This document shows positions 8,001 to 15,167 of a stretch of 16,599 bases of DNA, in pieces. Each line of letters starts with the position of its first letter. Position 1 is the stretch's first letter. The position numbers and the translations under genes were made by a program. The notes below the pieces were generated by a model that had not been told where the DNA came from, searched no databases, and was given only the letters and a program-made list of their open reading frames with translations. Source of the stretch: Litoribrevibacter sp041590855 (GTDB lineage: Bacteria > Pseudomonadota > Gammaproteobacteria > Pseudomonadales > Litoribrevibacteraceae). The stretch spans positions 1 through 16,599 of the forward strand of contig JBFHTA010000054.1 of NCBI GenBank assembly GCA_041590855.1, given 5' to 3'.

Positions 8001-8729
8001 GTGGTCATTACCGATGTACCAACTGCTGGAGACCCTGCCTCGAAGACAGCCTCCATGACCTTGAATGTCCAGGAAGATCTTGCACCAAGCGTTGGCAGTA
8101 TCTACTCGGTTCCTGTATCTGCATTGGATGCAGGCGCAGGTAACATTCGAAACATTCAATTCAAAGCCTTTGTGAGTGATGACTTCACCTTACCGGAAAA
8201 CCTCACCTTCAGCTGGTCGCTACAAGCCAGCGATGGTTCTGGTTCACCGATTACCGACACTACCCGTGAATTGTTGATTCCGTCCGGTACTTTGACAGCA
8301 GGAACCTACTCTGTATCCGTCACCGTTACTGACTCGGCTAACAACGAAACTATGGTGTCCCGCACCTACCGGGTTCGTGAACATCAACCGCCGGTTGTAC
8401 AAGTTCCGGACAACAAAACCGTCCTGACCGATGAGCAAGGAAATAACGCTGAACAGATCATCGTGGTTGCCGTCACCGAAGATGACGCTACCCCTGTTGA
8501 TCAGTTGATTATTGAGTGGGAGGTGACCGGTGACAATCTGACGACACCAATCACTCAGGAAGGCGACACCTTGACCATTGACCCGGGCACCTTACCTGAA
8601 GGCACGTATCAGGCAACCGTTACGGTCAGTGATGGTCCGGAAGGTGAGGAAGCAACCAAATCAACCGAAGCTACTGTCGTAATCGACGTCTTCAGTGAGC
8701 CGAGTGATACCACCGTAATCGTTCAATAA
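5052..8729 (+). CDS. Large Ig/PKD-like repeat lipoprotein, 1225 aa
   Basis: An exported lipoprotein with signal peptide MLRKPILPLMLAAS and lipobox LIQGC, the lipidated Cys being C21. A Ser/Gly/Thr-rich linker follows. Visible parts: an N-terminal beta-rich region with a calcium-like loop at D188 (DADGDG); a carboxypeptidase-regulatory-like beta sandwich at about 260-370; a Trp-rich region at about 613-700 (WIKWVNLDWPIRP, GWEWAYI, VWNWRT); a second such sandwich at about 729-810; then four PKD/cadherin-like Ig folds at about 811-895, 899-990, 1007-1100 and 1110-1225 (FTYTADTVGENTLTFTATDD, YSVSVTVTDSANN, YQATVTVSDG). No catalytic motif is seen. About a dozen mature Cys suggest disulfides. Asp at +2 after the lipid Cys would favour inner-membrane retention under the E. 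coli Lol rule. ATG 5052 is chosen over GTG 5043 because GGGAG is spaced 8 nt from it. The role (adhesion, binding, scaffold) is unknown. Confidence 0.9.
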   Translation: MLRKPILPLMLAASTLLIQGCDNDKSSSSRSSGSGTSGTSATTFTVCVDNSNVTSSCDPSVATVATATQIDRTLKNFLFNPAYAAAVANLTEFFVFYVDANGTILSTPAATQATVSSSGLNAGFYQITVTGDPTENIENGAFPVITADFNGTLTASAIQAAGTLSALNTAQNSATFTTPFVLLSDLSDADGDGVTLDRISSDLSIAIIANNLLATQTAATLNTFLDDSTTAAITERGTNPDADLTQVVLDNEPEPDPTVQVYEDMVVSGTVTGSSAQTNTAAVSSSGIAIESATITILGLDQTGATMFSARTQSDANGQFNVNLPDVSNSETSVLSRVEVTIQKDGYIVGEKVFTSGFENGATLNLRSLLGQETVVTQSRDQLAITASGERTFRLGLIKYSNGEVAAVAGQQFADARASADSSTLLDMEIPEDCVPSETTAVTARVAYFDPNDQTDVQSFPGTFQGTGDDSAGGSGINLDGTTSDETYRLVSSVFSQVKLENQDGDNLSIDSGCGTTDGATAAAEGDAAVMTLNVPLESYDTITEDTDADTTGIQVPIYIYRNGWRFAGNGTLVVLSEAAEEDYQLYDGVIPPDPDATPDLFVQITVTEGNEWIKWVNLDWPIRPVVDAQTLCLMGEVHFDGNDSTNLEPFNGNLEIQSPTGWEWAYIDQGDLDFSSILSGNAEPSTYTYQVWNWRTSSYEVLTPTAAVPEEDENCDTKLVFDAELENPLQCKVSGTITKADGTVAPFFWFEFNASNQFFNWGNTNQQGNYTFGAPCEQDGIIYVAGQEFNVAAANYDDDGNQTVNIELENAAPEVWAGAPIRMINGNTVNVDVFAWDFDGEITDINATTCEGGTCTKPTTVGAPFTYTADTVGENTLTFTATDDLGATGSNSVSIIVDPVGNKPPIFNAFRVNGALGGTANGIIIGRGGVVNARNGDIVTITAQAFDPDANPLTYQWTGCDTASTTNQCQVTTSSAGQLPISVVITDVPTAGDPASKTASMTLNVQEDLAPSVGSIYSVPVSALDAGAGNIRNIQFKAFVSDDFTLPENLTFSWSLQASDGSGSPITDTTRELLIPSGTLTAGTYSVSVTVTDSANNETMVSRTYRVREHQPPVVQVPDNKTVLTDEQGNNAEQIIVVAVTEDDATPVDQLIIEWEVTGDNLTTPITQEGDTLTIDPGTLPEGTYQATVTVSDGPEGEEATKSTEATVVIDVFSEPSDTTVIVQ

Positions 8730-8771
8730 AACTAACGAAGAAACTAGAAAAACTACTAGCAAATAAAAAGG

Positions 8772-8789
8772 TGCCGCCGGAGGGCGGCA
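8772..8789. terminator. GC-rich hairpin between the two lipoprotein genes
   Basis: TGCCGCC (8772-8778) pairs perfectly with GGCGGCA (8783-8789) around a GGAG loop. On the plus strand no T run follows; a T run (complement of AAATAAAAAGG) follows only when read on the minus strand, where no gene ends. For the plus-strand transcript it is more likely a processing, stabilising or attenuating hairpin just upstream of the AAAGGAG ribosome site of the next gene. Confidence 0.45.
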
Positions 8790-8808
8790 TCTCAAAGGAG
8801 AAAAAAAC

Positions 8809-10779
8809 ATGAAAACCAAATTACTTGCTACTTGTATTGCATCCGCATGGTTGGTTACGGGCTGTGGCGGCGGATCAGGCTCCGGGTCTGACCCTGTCGG
8901 TTCCTCGGCCGGTGCCTCTTCCGATGGGGTTGCGAACACCGCCAGTGTGAATATTTCAGCCGCCTTCCCGCAGTCTGCACAAGCCGCTGCTATTGATGCT
9001 AATGCTCAAGCCATTACGGTGGCCTTCTACCCTTCCGAAGCGGGCAGCATTGAAGAAGCAGTGGAAGTGGTGCAACTGTCCGCTCAGTGTCTTCAGGAAA
9101 GCGGCTTCTTTGACTGGGCTTGTATGCCGGAAGACGAGCCGGCCATTGGCGAACCCTCAGTGCTAACGGCTGGTTCCCCTTCAGTATCTATTAACCTGAT
9201 CCCTGGCCGCTACCGGATTGAAGCACATCAATTTGACACTGCCACACCAAGTGAAGAAACGGTGCCTATTTCAGCTACCTCTTCATTTGTGACGCTGACA
9301 TCGGGAGCAAATAATGTTGAGTTAAATTTAATTCACGCGACCTGGACTGCAGCAACACCAATCACCCTGCAACTGCTTAATAACGTCGTGCTGGATGAGA
9401 ACAATGTTGAGATCGATCTTGATCCGGATGTGGTAGGCACTCAAACCATCGCTGACTTGCTGGAAATGACCGATCAACCTGTCATAGGTATGCACTTGGT
9501 GGGCATGCCGACGTTCATTGCAGAAACCGATGCCTTCTTTAATAGCGGTTCCAGTGATGCCACCACAGCGTTTGACGAGTTCCCAGTGGATGTAAACGGC
9601 GATCATGAAGAACTGGCACGGGAAATCATGATGCACTGGCTGGGTGAAACCAACCACGTGACCGTATTGAGACAATCCGACGGTGGCACAGGTGAGACTC
9701 CGGTGTGGTGGTGGGATGACCCGGCCAACGAGACGGGCTGTTTCGATGGCGGAGATGGCACCACGAATCCGGACCCTACCGCGCCTGAAATCTGTGTTGA
9801 GCGCTTCTCTGGCCCGGCAACCTTGCTTCAAGAATACCAGTCTGGCACCAATAGCAATGTACTCAATCTTGGTGAATTGATTGCCGAGTACGAAGAATAC
9901 AGTCAGGACGGTCCTGGTATTGATGTCGAAGGTGGCCTAGTCACTGTACCTTTCCAGTTCGATGATCTGGACGTCACGGTTGAAGGAGGCAATGTCACTC
10001 TGAACTGGGGTGATGGTAATGGCTATGCCAATGTTCATACCCAAGAATTCGAAACGCTGGAAGGCTTTGAACAAGCTACCTTCCTGGATTTCGAAACCGA
10101 ATCTGGCACCACCACCTTTGCTGACGACGCGAATCGCCTGGATCAGGTCGCCGCTCCTAGCATCACTGGAGGCACCACCATTAATGGTACCTTGATTGAA
10201 TTCCTGTTCATGTTTGAAGAGAACGACGTTGCAGGTACGGTTCCTACCGTTCCGGCAGACATTGTTCCTGACGTGACTGAATCTATCATGGCAACCCAGG
10301 CCGCTGTGGCCGCTGGCTTAATGGCTCAACCGGCAGCGACTACCAATGGCGAAAACTGCAGCGCCGTTACCGAGAACTTCTCTGGTGTATTCACCAAGTT
10401 CATCTGGGATGAAGCAAACTCAACCTGGGTTGGCGGCACCTGGAACCACAGCTACTTCCTGTCCGACACAGATCAGGATGGCATTAACGACACGGTGGAA
10501 GGCGACGACCTGAACGGCGATGGTGTCGTAGAGCAATTCGAAGTGGGTATCTACGAGAACTGGACCTGTACCTGGGATGATGTGAATCAAATGCAGGTAT
10601 GTGACGATCTGGACGGCGTAGTAGACGACACCACAGACCAGTACGAAACGGTACCAACCGGCTTCGAAGAAGTGGGCACTGGCGAATACTGCTTACATCC
10701 ATTCACCATGACAGCCGGACAAATGACCTTCTCCTTCGAAGATCTGCTGTCGTCCACTGACGTGACCGTTCAAAACTAG
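8809..10779 (+). CDS. Secreted lipoprotein of unknown family with paired calcium-type loops, 656 aa
   Basis: Signal peptide MKTKLLATCIASAWLV with lipobox VTGC; C19 is the lipid Cys, followed by Gly/Ser-rich sequence (GGGSGSGSD). Gly at +2 would allow outer-membrane sorting. An N-terminal beta-rich domain at about 45-180 contains INLIPGRYRIEAH. The middle contains an acidic segment with GLVTVPFQFDD. Near the C terminus are two back-to-back loops with full EF-hand spacing, at 553-564 (DTDQDGINDTVE) and 567-578 (DLNGDGVVEQFE). Only two residues separate them, more like thrombospondin-type-3 or dockerin calcium loops than a true EF-hand pair. Eight other mature Cys could form four disulfides. AAAGGAG lies 8 nt before the ATG, a very strong ribosome site. 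It follows the large lipoprotein gene by 79 bp and is probably co-transcribed. I recognise no named family. Confidence 0.9.
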   Translation: MKTKLLATCIASAWLVTGCGGGSGSGSDPVGSSAGASSDGVANTASVNISAAFPQSAQAAAIDANAQAITVAFYPSEAGSIEEAVEVVQLSAQCLQESGFFDWACMPEDEPAIGEPSVLTAGSPSVSINLIPGRYRIEAHQFDTATPSEETVPISATSSFVTLTSGANNVELNLIHATWTAATPITLQLLNNVVLDENNVEIDLDPDVVGTQTIADLLEMTDQPVIGMHLVGMPTFIAETDAFFNSGSSDATTAFDEFPVDVNGDHEELAREIMMHWLGETNHVTVLRQSDGGTGETPVWWWDDPANETGCFDGGDGTTNPDPTAPEICVERFSGPATLLQEYQSGTNSNVLNLGELIAEYEEYSQDGPGIDVEGGLVTVPFQFDDLDVTVEGGNVTLNWGDGNGYANVHTQEFETLEGFEQATFLDFETESGTTTFADDANRLDQVAAPSITGGTTINGTLIEFLFMFEENDVAGTVPTVPADIVPDVTESIMATQAAVAAGLMAQPAATTNGENCSAVTENFSGVFTKFIWDEANSTWVGGTWNHSYFLSDTDQDGINDTVEGDDLNGDGVVEQFEVGIYENWTCTWDDVNQMQVCDDLDGVVDDTTDQYETVPTGFEEVGTGEYCLHPFTMTAGQMTFSFEDLLSSTDVTVQN

Positions 10780-10826
10780 GTGTTGTTTCAATACTGAGCA
10801 TTAACCCGCTCAATAACACCCTCAAT

Positions 10827-10857
10827 CAGAACCGCCGAAAGGCGGTTCTGTCGTTTT
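10827..10857 (+). terminator. Rho-independent terminator after the second lipoprotein gene
   Basis: CAGAACCGCC (10827-10836) pairs perfectly with GGCGGTTCTG (10841-10850) around a GAAA tetraloop, followed by TCGTTTT. It lies 47 bp after the stop codon and separates the lipoprotein pair from the protease gene. Confidence 0.85.
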
Positions 10858-10962
10858 AAAGACATCACTTCGTCAAAAATGAACTACAGTTAAAGAACCC
10901 CTTTAATCCTATTAGTCTTATTCCGATTCATGGAAATTAACTGAAAACTGGACTTTCATCGT

Positions 10963-13860
10963 ATGGCATCGAACACGAATAGCTCTATGACCCCCGACCG
11001 CCCCAATGTAATCACCGCCCTCAGTTTTATCTTTGGCCTGCTCTTTTCTCTGACAACCTATTCAGAAGAAAAAACGACTCTCTCAAATGCAACCCCTGCT
11101 CCCCTTACGGAACCTATTCATTCCGTCGTCGCATTGTTTTCAGAGAATCCGGCGCATGTCACACTTCAGGTCGGTCATCAGTTGGTGAAACCCACACAAA
11201 TACTCCGTGTGGGTCAACATTGGCAAGCGACGTTAATACCGCCTGAGGGCCATTCCGTTGAGGCACTGCTGTTAGCCACCCGACAACATCCTGCGGTGTT
11301 AAGTGCAGAGCAGAATTATCCGGCAACATTGAACTTGATACCCAACGATCCCACCTATCAGGACAACTCCTTCAATGTCAGCCACCACCAACAGATCAAC
11401 AGTGAAGAAGCCTGGGACATTCGGACCGATTGCCGCTCTGTGGTGGTGGCCATTGTCGATACCGGGGTCGATGACAGCCATCCGGACTTGGCCGAAAATC
11501 TTTGGATAAACGCCGATGAAATCGGTGGAAATGGCATAGACGATGATAATAACGGCTACGTCGATGATGTGAACGGGGCTTGCGTTCGCAACGACTGCTC
11601 AGCCGATCAAATTCAGGATAACTTTGGTCACGGCAGTCATGTAGCCGGTCTATTGGCCGCTGTCGGTAACAATGAAGTGGGTGTCACAGGTGTCTGCTGG
11701 AACGCAGAACTGATGATTGTTAAGAGCCTCGGGGATAATGGCTCCGGCTCCACCAGCGATGTCGCCGCCGGGATTAACTACGCAGTTAACAATGGGGCGG
11801 ACATCATCAACACCTCGCTGACCATCAGTAATTACAGCAGCGCGATTGAATCAGCAATTGAACAGGCGAACCAAGCCGGAATTCTGGTGGTCGCCGCCGC
11901 CGGTAATTTCAATTCCAACAACGACATAACCTCTGTCTACCCAGCAAATTTACGAACGTCCTACGACAACCTGATGTCGATTGCCAACGCAAACCTGACG
12001 GACGACCTGTACTCCGGCAGTAACTACGGCCTCAGCTCCGTCGATCTCGCCGCCCCCGGAGTAAACCTCTACAGCACTTGGGACAACGGCCAATATGCTA
12101 ACTCGACCGGTACGTCCATGGCTTCCCCTATTGTGGCAGGTGTCGCAGCGCTATTGATGGCCGAACTGGGAACAGAGCAAAACGCGTTAGACATTTTAAC
12201 CAAAGCCAGAGTGCTGGAATCTGCCCGCTCGGTAGAGGCGTTGGAATGGCAGATCCTGATGCCTGGTATAGTGGATGCTCACGACACCTTAACAGCAGCA
12301 CAAACCACCCCTTTAACCTTATTCAGGGCTCAGGCAAATTCAGGCAGCTACCAACTGTTTGGCTACGATCTGACTGGTGTAGATCGGGTACGATACACTG
12401 AATTCCTGACGTCCGGTGAATCCTACAGCGACATCACCACCTTCCAGGCTCATACCAGCCAACAAATAGATCTGAGCTTACCGGCAAACAGTAAATCCGG
12501 TGTATTCCGAGTTTATCAAGGCGCATCAGCATCCAACCAGATTTTTATTAAACGTACCATTGCAGCACCAAGCAACGTTGCTTACGAACGAAGCGAAAAC
12601 CGGATCACACTATCCTGGACCTCGCCTCAAAACGCCGACTTAGTTACTTTGGAGCGTGGGGTTCCTGGCCAAGTGTTTCAGGAAATTGCCACCATTACCC
12701 CGCCAAACAGTGTTTACCAGGACACCATCGATCCCGAACAAAAATATTACTACCGGCTGAGAGGAAGCTACGACTACATTGACCCAGCCAGTGGCAACCA
12801 AGCCACCGAGTACTCAACGTACAGCAGCACGCTGGTTTCGACCGCCGACGACAACGAAAATTACTGGTTAACAGAGCGCCTACCCACCATCAGTGTTGGG
12901 TCCCAGGTTTCATTACAACTGACCGCGACCGCCAGTGGAAGTTTTAGCCTGATTGATGGTGATCTGCCCTTCGGGTTGTTTCTTTCATCGTCCGGAATGA
13001 TTTCAGGCACACCAACCACAATTGGTTTGTATACGTTTCTGATTAACTTCCAACCCACCGACAGTGCCCAGGTCGACAGCCGCCAATTCACCCTGACCAT
13101 AGACAATGGCGAACCTGGCACCATGACCCTGGTGGACCAACAAAGTCTGGCGCTCAATGTCTCATCATCGAACGGCACCTTAAGCAGTATTCAGGCACTG
13201 GATAACAGCAGCTTTGACAGCACAGATAATGTGTCCGTGCAGTTGGTGCAACAAGTACGTATCACCGATTTACCTATTACCGCTGCAGAAGCCAGTGAAA
13301 TATCCATAACCTTGGCAAATGCCAGTGATGGCAAGATCAACGACATATATCTGGCCAGCACTAACAATCAATGGCAGAACGCAGAGGAAGCGAATAATGT
13401 TCAGGTGGCCAGCAACTCCGCCAGCATTGTGATTGAAGACGGCAGCGAACACGACTTGGACAACCAGGTGAACGGAGCCATCATTGCGCGCATTGCCTCA
13501 ACCACCAGCAACAACACTACAGAATCCGACAGCAGTGGAGGCGATAGCCGGTGCTTCATTGCCTCTGCCGTGTACGAACCCGGACATCAAAACCTGTCAA
13601 CACTGAGACAATTCAGAGACACGGTCTTACGCACCTTGCCGGGTGGCGACTGGCTGATTTCAACTTATTATCAGCATTCACCATCATTGGTGGCCTGGAT
13701 ACAACACCATCCGACGGTACTGTCTGTTACGCGTTCCAGCCTTTCGGTGGTATCCGCCAGTATTCGCCATCCTTACCTGTCCCTAGGCATGTTTTTGATG
13801 GTGTTGGGAGTGGCTCTTATTGCCAAAAAACGCAAGCAAGAGAATAGGATACGATCTTAA
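10963..13860 (+). CDS. Subtilisin-like (S8) serine protease with CFI-box C-terminal anchor
   Basis: A 965-residue exported protease. A signal sequence (ALSFIFGLLFSLTTYS) is followed by an inhibitor-type propeptide at about 50-125 and the S8 catalytic domain at about 155-430. Triad: D166 (AIVDTGVDDSHPDL), H223 (GHGSHVAG) and S385 (GTSMASPIVAGVAALL); N315 (AAAGN) forms the oxyanion hole. The insert NGIDDDNNGYVDDV is typical of calcium-binding subtilases. After it come a fibronectin-III-like domain at about 532-620, a putative Ig domain at about 636-710, and a further beta region. The last 100 residues start at C864 (CFIASAVYEPG) and continue LRQFRDTVLRTLPGGDWL and YYQHSP, matching the CFI-box C-terminal domain also seen before JDVT-CTERM tails, then a membrane segment at about 940-955 and the basic tail KKRKQENR. 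It is probably exported and anchored. The ribosome site is weak (GGA 10 nt upstream); ATG 10987 is an alternative start but has no ribosome site. Confidence 0.95.
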   Translation: MASNTNSSMTPDRPNVITALSFIFGLLFSLTTYSEEKTTLSNATPAPLTEPIHSVVALFSENPAHVTLQVGHQLVKPTQILRVGQHWQATLIPPEGHSVEALLLATRQHPAVLSAEQNYPATLNLIPNDPTYQDNSFNVSHHQQINSEEAWDIRTDCRSVVVAIVDTGVDDSHPDLAENLWINADEIGGNGIDDDNNGYVDDVNGACVRNDCSADQIQDNFGHGSHVAGLLAAVGNNEVGVTGVCWNAELMIVKSLGDNGSGSTSDVAAGINYAVNNGADIINTSLTISNYSSAIESAIEQANQAGILVVAAAGNFNSNNDITSVYPANLRTSYDNLMSIANANLTDDLYSGSNYGLSSVDLAAPGVNLYSTWDNGQYANSTGTSMASPIVAGVAALLMAELGTEQNALDILTKARVLESARSVEALEWQILMPGIVDAHDTLTAAQTTPLTLFRAQANSGSYQLFGYDLTGVDRVRYTEFLTSGESYSDITTFQAHTSQQIDLSLPANSKSGVFRVYQGASASNQIFIKRTIAAPSNVAYERSENRITLSWTSPQNADLVTLERGVPGQVFQEIATITPPNSVYQDTIDPEQKYYYRLRGSYDYIDPASGNQATEYSTYSSTLVSTADDNENYWLTERLPTISVGSQVSLQLTATASGSFSLIDGDLPFGLFLSSSGMISGTPTTIGLYTFLINFQPTDSAQVDSRQFTLTIDNGEPGTMTLVDQQSLALNVSSSNGTLSSIQALDNSSFDSTDNVSVQLVQQVRITDLPITAAEASEISITLANASDGKINDIYLASTNNQWQNAEEANNVQVASNSASIVIEDGSEHDLDNQVNGAIIARIASTTSNNTTESDSSGGDSRCFIASAVYEPGHQNLSTLRQFRDTVLRTLPGGDWLISTYYQHSPSLVAWIQHHPTVLSVTRSSLSVVSASIRHPYLSLGMFLMVLGVALIAKKRKQENRIRS

Positions 13861-13871
13861 TAAAATCTGAT

Positions 13872-13908
13872 AGAGTGCTGTTTTGTGATCTTCAAGGAAC
13901 AGCACTCT
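13872..13908 (+). promoter_or_regulatory. 11-bp stem-loop overlapping the ribosome site of the permease gene
   Basis: AGAGTGCTGTT (13872-13882) pairs perfectly with AACAGCACTCT (13898-13908) around a 15-nt loop. The downstream sequence is T-rich (TGTTGGATGTTTT). The AAGGA at 13894-13898 spans the loop and stem edge, and the proposed TTG start at 13908 begins at the last stem base. It may terminate protease transcripts, control permease translation, or both. Confidence 0.6.
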
Positions 13909-14690
13909 TGTTGGATGTTTTAAACGAACTTGCCAGTACTCTGCCCTCCTGGCCCACCCTGCTTTTATTATTACTTGCTGCCTTCAGTGCCGGATTTATT
14001 GATGCCATTGCAGGTGGTGGCGGATTGATCACCATACCAGCCTTATTGATGTCCGGCTTACCGGCTCATTTGGCCCTCGGTACCAATAAACTCTGCGCCT
14101 CTTTTGGGTCGTTTACTGCCACACTGGTGTTTATCCGCAAAGGCATTTTTAACCCGATGCATTGGAAATTACTGACGGTGGCCACCCTGTCTGGTGCAGC
14201 CCTAGGGACGGTTGCAGCCACCTTGATTCATATGGAAATTCTGGATCAACTTCTGCCAGTGATCATCATTGCCGTCGCGGTTTACATGCTATTCCAAAAC
14301 TATTCGTCACTGGACCAGGACCGTCCGGCTCTCACAAGGCCAGCAGCCGTCCGAGGCAGCCAAGGATTCGGCATCGGGTTTTACGATGGCATAGCAGGGC
14401 CGGGCACAGGCTCTTTCTGGGTGGTCTCTAATCTGCTTCTCTACAAGCAATCCTTGTTGCAGGCTTCCGGGGTTGCCCGAGCAATGAATTTTGTCAGTAA
14501 CGTAACTTCACTGATTACCTTTGCCTTGCTTGGGCATGTAGACTGGTTGATCGGCTTGTTAATGGGCAGCTTCCTACTGATTGGAGCCTGGTTAGGAGCC
14601 CACCTGGCCATTGCCAAGGGCGCACATCTGATCAAGCCTATTTTTATGACGGTTGTGATTGCAATCTCCGTTAAATTATTGGCGTTCTAA
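13908..14690 (+). CDS. yfcA: TSUP (TauE/SafE) family membrane permease, YfcA-like
   Basis: A 260-residue polytopic inner-membrane protein of the TSUP family, whose members export sulfite, sulfoacetate or related organosulfur anions; the substrate here is unknown. The duplicated TSUP signature is clear: SAGFIDAIAGGGGLITIPAL with LALGTNKL in the first half, and GIGFYDGIAGPGTGSFWVVS in the second. These match E. coli YfcA in order and spacing. About seven or eight hydrophobic segments are visible, and the protein ends right after the last one. No in-frame ATG lies near the domain start. I prefer TTG 13908 (or TTG 13911) because AAGGA is 9 nt upstream; a GTG at 13875 lies inside the hairpin arm and lacks a ribosome site. 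It follows the protease stop by 47 bp, but the hairpin between them may uncouple the two. Confidence 0.88.
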   Translation: MLDVLNELASTLPSWPTLLLLLLAAFSAGFIDAIAGGGGLITIPALLMSGLPAHLALGTNKLCASFGSFTATLVFIRKGIFNPMHWKLLTVATLSGAALGTVAATLIHMEILDQLLPVIIIAVAVYMLFQNYSSLDQDRPALTRPAAVRGSQGFGIGFYDGIAGPGTGSFWVVSNLLLYKQSLLQASGVARAMNFVSNVTSLITFALLGHVDWLIGLLMGSFLLIGAWLGAHLAIAKGAHLIKPIFMTVVIAISVKLLAF

Positions 14691-14735
14691 AGCACCAAAA
14701 TAGGCATCCCACGGAAACATCTGGGCTAGCGCCCG

Positions 14736-14770
14736 TTTTCCACATTATCTGTGGATAACTTTGTGGATTA
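14736..14770. promoter_or_regulatory. Cluster of three DnaA boxes
   Basis: TTTTCCACA (14736-14744, plus) fits the TTWTNCACA consensus. TGTGGATAA (14750-14758) is the perfect box TTATCCACA on the minus strand. TGTGGATTA (14762-14770) is TAATCCACA on the minus strand, one mismatch. Gaps are 5 and 3 bp; the first box faces the other two. A weaker match (TGTGCATAT) lies at 14950-14958. Confidence 0.65.
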
Positions 14771-14856
14771 TGATATTAAAATGCCCTCAAACCGTCATAA
14801 TTCGTACAAACACCCTAGATTGATCATTTTTTAACCAGTAAAAATAAACCTTTATT

Positions 14857-14869
14857 TATCAATAGGTTA
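14857..14869 (+). promoter_or_regulatory. IHF consensus site
   Basis: TATCAATAGGTTA matches WATCAANNNNTTR at every position, and its flanks are A/T-rich as is usual for IHF sites. It lies 86 bp from the DnaA-box cluster. Confidence 0.5.
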
Positions 14870-14927
14870 TAAAAGTCAATAGACTAAAAACCCTTTTTTC
14901 CATTCTTTTTTTATCTAACATCGCTCA

Positions 14928-14941
14928 AATGAGATCTCATT
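14928..14941. repeat. 14-bp perfect palindrome AATGAGATCTCATT
   Basis: AATGAGA is followed directly by its complement TCTCATT. It lies about 227 bp upstream of the avtA ATG in non-coding DNA. It could be a dimeric operator; no regulator is suggested. Confidence 0.4.
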
Positions 14942-15167
14942 CGGTTATTTGTGCATATTTCACTCACTTCCGACGCCTGAAGCCCCAGATTTGTGCAACG
15001 ATTTTCTACTAATTGGTCAGGTGAATTTATAAGCAATTTTACGCTTTAGCTTGGTGCACTCCTTAATTCTTAACCAAAGTGTTAAACTTCGGCTTTAATG
15101 ACTCGCCCCCGCACAGTGGGAATGCGATGTATACTGTATCCACGTTTCTTTCTTCAAGGCGAATAGT

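Larger units (their letters stand above)
14691..15167. other. 477-bp AT-rich gap with a DnaA-box cluster and IHF site
   Basis: No gene is supported here. In order it holds a short GGGC/GCCC hairpin with GTTTT (14723-14739), a possible terminator for the permease gene; three DnaA-type boxes (14736-14770); two GATC sites (14822, 14933); an IHF consensus (14857-14869); T-rich runs near 14890-14915; and a 14-bp palindrome (14928-14941). For avtA there is a possible -10 TATACT at 15130-15135 without a convincing -35, and AAGG at 15156-15159 before the ATG. Confidence 0.7.

Noticed and set aside
9328..9831. 167-codon minus-strand open frame
   Set aside because: It lies wholly inside the second lipoprotein gene and shows no recognisable domain; it is a shadow of the real frame.
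14949..14965. CRP-like site (TTGTGCATATTTCAC)
   Set aside because: The half-sites are imperfect and the spacer is 5 bp instead of 6.
14691..15167. Chromosomal origin oriC
   Set aside because: DnaA boxes and AT-rich DNA are present, but the usual neighbours (dnaA, dnaN, gyrB, mnmG, parAB) and a GATC cluster are absent; only two GATC sites are seen.
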